DNA of 64,000 bases from Polytrichum commune. Taxonomy: Eukaryota > Streptophyta > Polytrichopsida > Polytrichales > Polytrichaceae. The translations under genes were made by a program, and so were the position numbers. The stretch is taken from contig OX485803.1 in the NCBI GenBank assembly GCA_950295325.1, positions 73,735,554-73,799,553 on the forward strand. The letters are read 5' to 3'. Below the pieces are notes generated by a model. That model saw only the letters and a program-made list of their open reading frames with translations, made no database searches and was not told the origin of the DNA. Positions within the stretch are counted from its first letter, which is position 1; each line of letters starts with the position of its first letter. Shown in pieces: positions 58,301 through 64,000 of the stretch.

Positions 58301-61300
58301 TCCTTTGCAGTATTTCCCTAAATGGCCATATTGGCTAGACCTGCAACCCACTTAGGATTGACATCTTGTTGAATCTCTATGCCAACACTAGAACTAGTGT
58401 GTGAAGACGCTGATAAAGTGAATGTTCAATTGGTTATTTGCATTTTTTTTATTGTCTACAAAGCCATTCTCTTTCCGAAGGCCTTTATACTAAAAGTGGT
58501 TGTGCATTTTTTTCCGTAAGAGCGGTAACAATCTAGTCCACACGTCTTCCAACCATGCAACTTCTATCTCACCTTAGCATTGATTTTAGAGACCCATGGT
58601 ACCCTTCAATAGTTGCATTTGTATCATGGCCAACATAAGGTAGGTTCTAGTAACTTACCACCCACATGTGAGCCTTACTTTGTCATTGTTTTTGCATGTA
58701 ATCCCAAAAGTCTATTTCTTCATGGTATTTTTTGCTCAACTCGTCTAGCTTATCTTTTGCCCAAGTTGTTGATTTAAAACCATTAGGTGAAGTCTTATCA
58801 TGCATCATGAGACCCAACTCTCAAAACACCTTTGCACGTCATACAATATCTTTAATATTGTAACAAGAATGTTTTTGCCATGCACGACGAACATGCCACA
58901 AACATAGGAAAATTGGAATTTTGGGCCTTGTTTATATGAAACATGGCAAAGATCAACCATGTCAACATAACCACATTTCTTGAGTAACGGCTTTCACAAC
59001 GAAATAGAATAACACAAAACAACGAATGTGAGATAAATGAGTGGAATATATGTTTGCAAGTATTTGACTAACGAATAGGTTAGGTTAGAGATACATACAT
59101 TAGTGTATTTATCTCCCCCTGCACATAGTCTACGATAAATGCAAACAGTTTCCATTGTGGACAAATTGTTTCATATGTTGTTTCAATGATGCCATCCAAG
59201 GAATGGGGTATGCCTCCGCACATTATGACGTGAGAACCCATGCCACTAGAATTTTTTGATGCCATTCAGCAAATACCATGAGTGTGTAAAATATGAACTA
59301 GAGAGTTGTAGTCAATGTCAGGGTATGATAGTTTCGTGACACTACATAAACAAAGTAGTGTCACTAGGATGAATGAAGAGTAAGATTTGCCAATTTGGTT
59401 ATACCAATAAACACTATCTTCAAATCATGTAAGAACACAATTTCACTAAAAGATGCGAAGAAGTGAACATACCTTCTTGTCATTAGTCTCAAACGTAGCG
59501 TCAATGGAAACACCTCCATTATGCCCACATTTAGCTATCATCTCTCTTTGCCATTTTGTTTGTATTTTTATGGTAAAGGGCATATTTTCCCCATTCAGTT
59601 GGCCATCAACTTGGATGGGTGAGGCCAAATCAGTCTTAGTGTAGTGGAAGATTTTATCTAGGTTCTTCTGGACCCACATGCGGACACTTTGAGTGTCGTT
59701 AGGGTGCAACATATATGTTTCTTTTGCTAGCTCACGGGTAATGTTACGAATGTCTTTTGGGATGATAAGTAGATCTTGAGTTATTTCTTTACCATCTGCC
59801 TCCCACTTTTGTAGAAATTTAAGGTGTTTCTTCATAATCTGGTGGACACCTTCATGCAAACATTTGTCAATGAATTCCTTCACAATTGAGGACAAATGGG
59901 CTGAGAAGGCGCCACAGTCACCGAACTTCATTCCACCATGAACCGCCAGTCCATCAATGTTCACATGTTTAAACTCAAAGATACAGATCTCTGAAATGTG
60001 AGGTGCATGCATGAGGCTCTTCATCGTAAAATGTGTTGTGCACCCCCATTTAATGGATAATTCCCATTTCTTTTGCAAGTTTCTTTTTTTTGGTGGAGGA
60101 GGAACTTCTATTTTCTTGACGAGTGCGTTACATTTATTATGTAGTGCTCCTTTTGTCTACTCATGTTTAAGCATTGGTTCTTTGTCGTTTAATACAAATG
60201 TCCATGCGACCTCCATCGCAATGTCACAGTGTACATAATTTTCCTTGCCCACTACAGAGGATTCCGCACGGACTATGGAGTTGACACAATACAATCCAAA
60301 ACAACATTGCTAGAGTTATTAGGGTCATAACAACGATGGTAGTCCAATTCAACTGTAGAGAACGTATGTTTGTCAACGGTCTTCCCAACACTAGCGCAAC
60401 AAACAAGGAATGTTGTAACACTGAGGTCGTCCAACTTGGTTGCCAAGATACTGCCACCATTGGCCCCATTTTGCAATGTATTACTAATTGCGTTTGAGGT
60501 AACATGGTCTATACTAATAGAAGTAATGTCACCTTGTGCAGACTTGCATAACATAGTGAGAAGGGGTCTTAAACCCTGAAACAAGGAATCCTCCTCTTTG
60601 TCGACATTGTCTTTGTAAATAATTTTTTGTCACGGATGGCTTTCGCGGAATTGTAGCCTTTTGTGAAAGACTTTCGAGCAGTTGTAAATTTGTTGAGATT
60701 TGGAAGCTTCTTCTTCATTGGGGCGTAAGTAAACCCGCACGAATCTATAGCATTGTCCACTAAAGGGTCGACTATGTATTTCTCACACTCAGGAGATATG
60801 CATTTTCTGCCTTTCTCCAAAGGGCATTTTGGCGGATTATTTTGGAAAGAGGTTCGAGCTGCAGGGCCCTCCCGGGTACATCAATAACTGTATCATTAGA
60901 GGCATAGCTACAATATGTGGTCCCATGACATTGATTATCAAGTGCAAGTTCGATGTTCTTGTTATTTGGCCCTTTCTTGCATATGGGCTTCACATGCACC
61001 TCGCAATCATCCTCGTTATCTGGTGGAATTTCCAATTTCTTCTTCCTCGGGGCCCTCTTTTGGACTAGTTTCGCAAGAACCTATCACCACCGCTATTTGG
61101 TATTGGAGGAAGATAACTAATAGTGCCATGATCGACTTTGGAACATTGATTTTCAAGTATGACCACGTCTTTTATTTTGCGAGGATTTTATTTATTTATA
61201 TTTTTTTCCTAACCTATTTGGCATGGGCTTTAATGGGAGGATGAGGCACTCCTATGGCATAATATGAAGCTCCTAGACAATGGCCTTCGTCAACAACCAT

Positions 61301-62150
61301 GTTTCTTAGAAGGTCATATCTTTTTCCGTCTTGGAATGATTGACACTTCTTTTTCAATAGAAGGTTTTGCATTGAGATCAAGTGTCACGAGAGATTTTGC
61401 AATGGCCTTAGCTTTGAACTCCCTAGGTGGTTTCTTTTTTCCAGAAGGGCGCCAAGACATTATTGATCGCTGTAATGATTTTCGCAATGGAAATTGTTTT
61501 CCTAGTTTTGGGCAAGAGATCAAAAGTAATGTCTTCAATTATGTGGGAATGATCCTTGGGACCATACTTGCAATGCCACTTGCGTACAACAAAATTTTTG
61601 TGAGAATGACACGAGAATGCAAAAACCGAAGTTGATTGCTTGAAATAAAGATGGAAAACTCACCGTGCAAAATCTATAGCAATCCATGGACCTTCTTTGG
61701 CATGATTGGGTTGCTTATGGTTCTCCTTTGTCTCTTGATACAAACTTTGTGTTCCATCTTTCCCGCATTGCATACCCATAATGAAACCTGACACACGACT
61801 CGTGGGGATATAACATTGCAGTATAACGGAATTGCGTCCATGTTTTCCATGACGGACCTTAAATTCTATCGCCCAAATGAGATTTCTTCGCCCAAACGCG
61901 GCTGTTGGAGGATGTTGAACGGAGTGTTCAATGTTGGCAAAGATTTGGAGACCAAATTCATTGAGTTTGGGCTTCTCCTGGTACTAAAGGTTTGTTCCAA
62001 AGTTATAGTCCACATCAACATTGAATTTAGTGACCCCCCGACAACCCTCTATGCGTCATATGGGGTACGTATTCCGGCATTGCAGTATTCTGACGACTCG
62101 GGTGTTCGCAGTGTTCCATACTACATGTTATGCACACAGTAAAGTGACAA
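58300..62150 (-). pseudogene. MULE-like transposase remnant with many stops and frameshifts
   Basis: Read on the minus strand from right to left. An N-terminal part near 61900-61300 (SEYCNAGIRTPYDA...VGGSLNSMLM; later FDLLPKTRKTISIAKIITAI) and 61035-60570 (a basic segment) precede 60580-60240. The longest open piece, 60078-59446, has KWGCTTHFTMKSLMHAPHIS, a conserved middle ending VRMWVQKNLDKIFHY, then PFTIKIQTKWQREMIAKCGH and VSIDATFETNDKK, the start of the MULE catalytic domain. Further on come FAFIVDYVQGEINTLM (about 59150), LCLWHVRRAWQKHS (about 58900) and TNATIEGYHGSLKSML (about 58600). These follow the order of MULE transposases, but the frame changes repeatedly and stops are common (for example TAG at 60153-60155). 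Terminal repeats were not identified. Probably an old, dead copy. Confidence 0.65.
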
Positions 62151-62953
62151 TCATAATATGTAATATGCACGTAACCAAACACATGAGTAAAATTGCAATC
62201 TACCACAAAATTGTTCTAGAACTATAATCCATATCCATATGAATACACAACCTGTACACGGGCATTCAAAGATCTTCAAATCACTATTTGCTTGCATGTG
62301 TGCAATGTATGAGAATGTTGTATTCCACTATCCACCATTTTTCCCTTCATAACAACAATGCCACAAACATGGCAAATCACCACAAAATACTTTCAATTGT
62401 TGTCTAGATTTACACTGAGATGTCCGGAATCACCTAAATGTATGAATATGAATAAAACCTTAAGACATGCATTTAAGATTCTTTAACAATGGTTGATATT
62501 TTCTATTTAATGCATTTTATTTGGGTAGCATTGATTACACACTATCACAACAACCATGGCCACTTTGCAAAGCAAGTCTTTTGAAAAGTTCAGAATGTGG
62601 ACATTTTGAACTTTCAAAAGTTTGATGTGGTAGAAATTTTTAAAAGCTTCATAATGGCATGAACACTGTTTTCATGAGGGCTCACAAAATATGCGAATCA
62701 ATAAAATCATGTTACAAATACATCATGCTATGGGACACCTAGTTACTTATTCTCGATAATATCCCAACCGAAAATGCTTAAAAGGCTGAACAATTCTAAG
62801 TTAATAATAACTTGCGTGATCTAAACATCTATATAATTAGATTTGACAATTGTTTACTTGATGTGAAAGAGCAAATTGCCAAATTTTAGCTAGCTATGAA
62901 CGAACCTTTAGGCATGTCATTTCAACACGGCTCACATGTAGACATTTAGGGGT
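62151..62953. other. No gene recognised
   Basis: AT-rich sequence between the MULE remnant and the second TA-flanked element. Confidence 0.4.
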
Positions 62954-62955
62954 TA

Positions 62956-63898
62956 CCGTAGTTTAATAGCATGTTCGGCACAAAATAATTCTAAAAATAG
63001 ATACCTAAACTTTTGGAATATTATTGGCATTTTTTGCCGAATATAAAATTAATTATTTTTCAAAATTGCCAAAAAGTAAGAAATTTTTACTTCTCACTAG
63101 AGTTTTACTTACAGTGGAAGCATATGTGAATTTTGAAAGAGAGAAGGTGCTCCTTTTGTAATCAAGCTCACTTACATTAGTCCACAAAGAATATGGGTTA
63201 AGAAGTAGCAAGACTCTAGGTGAGGCTTTTCAAATGTGTTGTACACAAATTTTTGGAGTCCAATTGAGCATAGAAGATGAAGTTTTATAGAATTTTGTCC
63301 AACTAACAAAAGTTCAGAAATCAATCCTTCTTCCACCTCCAACAAGTTTTGTGTCAAAATAAGTCTTTATGCAAAAGATATGGACAAAACATTGCAGCCG
63401 TGTAAAGATCAAAAAATTAAAATGCGTTCATAACAGTTTTTCGGAGCTCATTTGTGCATAGAAGATCAACTTTTTTGGAATTCTGTTGGTCTAAGAAAAG
63501 TTTGGAAATCAAGTAATCTTTCACCTCCAACAAATTTTATGTCATTTGAAGACTCTATGCAAAAGTTATGCGTGTTATAAAAATGAAGTCTAACTAGGTG
63601 CTTCACCTCAAAGTTTACATATCCCATATGCATTGTTGAACACAACTCCACTCTACTTGCATAAAGCACAGAGCATTCTCAACTCTTCACTCACATCTTA
63701 CTTGTCATTCAATCCAAGAGAGATGTACAAGATATAAGCTTAAATAGAAAATTAAAAATGAATTTAAGCTGAATTTTTAAAAATTAAAGGAGAAAATTGC
63801 CGAAAATACGAAAATACTATTTTTAGGTGCCGAACCTACTTTTTGAACTTTAATTAAATATTAGGCAGCAAGTTGCCGAACCTGCTAGTAAACTACGG
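62956..63898. mobile_element. Second copy of the TA-flanked non-autonomous transposon, 943 bp
   Basis: The ends start CCGTAGTTTA with TAGCA and GTTCGGC following on both sides, flanked by TA at 62954-62955 and 63899-63900. Its interior is the inverted, roughly 90% similar counterpart of 43860-44829 (shared ACAAAATAATTCTAAAAATA and GAGAAGGTGCTCC). The terminal 24 bases differ from the first copy while remaining matched between its own two ends. Confidence 0.85.
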
Positions 63899-63900
63899 TA

Positions 63901-64000
63901 GTAAAGTTACTAAAGGTTCTCAAACTACAATAAATAGTCGTATTATTATTGACATTATTATTATTATTGACCATAATAATTTTCTAGAGCCGACGGTAAT
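63901..64000. other. Window end, no gene seen
   Basis: Short AT-rich stretch with ATTATT repeats. Confidence 0.4.

Noticed and set aside
57998-58321. 107-codon plus-strand frame
   Set aside because: No domain, lies beside a decayed transposon, and contains simple GGTGGGTTTGGAG repeats.
61264-61635. 123-codon plus-strand frame
   Set aside because: Lies opposite a MULE-related minus-strand segment with lysine/isoleucine-rich coding, so it is probably a shadow.

Overview
This looks like a nuclear segment of a streptophyte (green-plant lineage) genome that is very rich in transposons. Evidence: GT-AG introns, a nuclear tRNA-Lys gene, and a plant-type CACTA (En/Spm) transposon carrying tnp2, DUF4218, DUF4216 and TNP1/Transposase_24-like modules. 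A Plavaka-like transposase, a WWE/RING/Deltex gene and a LINE with a 2A peptide are unusual next to what I know of flowering plants. They make a seed-free plant or a charophyte more likely, but the sequence alone does not settle the species.

Layout. 232-15494 is one complete CACTA element (25-bp perfect terminal inverted repeats, ATT target duplication). It has a leftward TNP1-like gene and a rightward tnp2 gene, and a SET-domain exon lies between the tnp2 zinc-finger exon and the tnp2 body. 16177-25904 is a probable Plavaka-like element: a 9-10 exon transposase on the minus strand (two in-frame TAG codons) and a divergent multi-exon partner gene on the plus strand. 26182-26254 is tRNA-Lys(CUU). 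27370-29701 (minus) is the only clearly intact protein gene: a five-exon, 397-residue Deltex-type E3 ligase with two WWE domains, a RING and a Deltex C-terminal domain. 29.7-37 kb is mostly AT-rich non-coding DNA with old repeats and a Tourist-type MITE.

37-52.6 kb is dominated by a very long LINE on the plus strand. Its order is ORF1, an A-rich leader with three in-frame modules ending in a canonical 2A motif (GDIETNPGP), APE endonuclease, reverse transcriptase, RNase H and a zinc knuckle, then a 49-bp tandem array. It is decayed, with several stops and frameshifts. A 970-bp TA-flanked DNA transposon has split ORF2, and removing that insert with one TA copy restores the frame exactly. A second copy of the insert lies at 62956-63898.

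52.6-53.7 kb (minus) holds a broken 2-oxoglutarate/Fe(II) dioxygenase gene next to a C2H2 zinc-finger exon. 54-58 kb contains Tourist-type and hAT-type MITEs and a tandemly duplicated foldback-like element. 58.3-62.1 kb (minus) is a heavily decayed MULE-like transposase. Most coding capacity therefore belongs to mobile elements; the Deltex gene and the tRNA are the likely host genes. All exon models were built by eye from reading frames and GT-AG sites.
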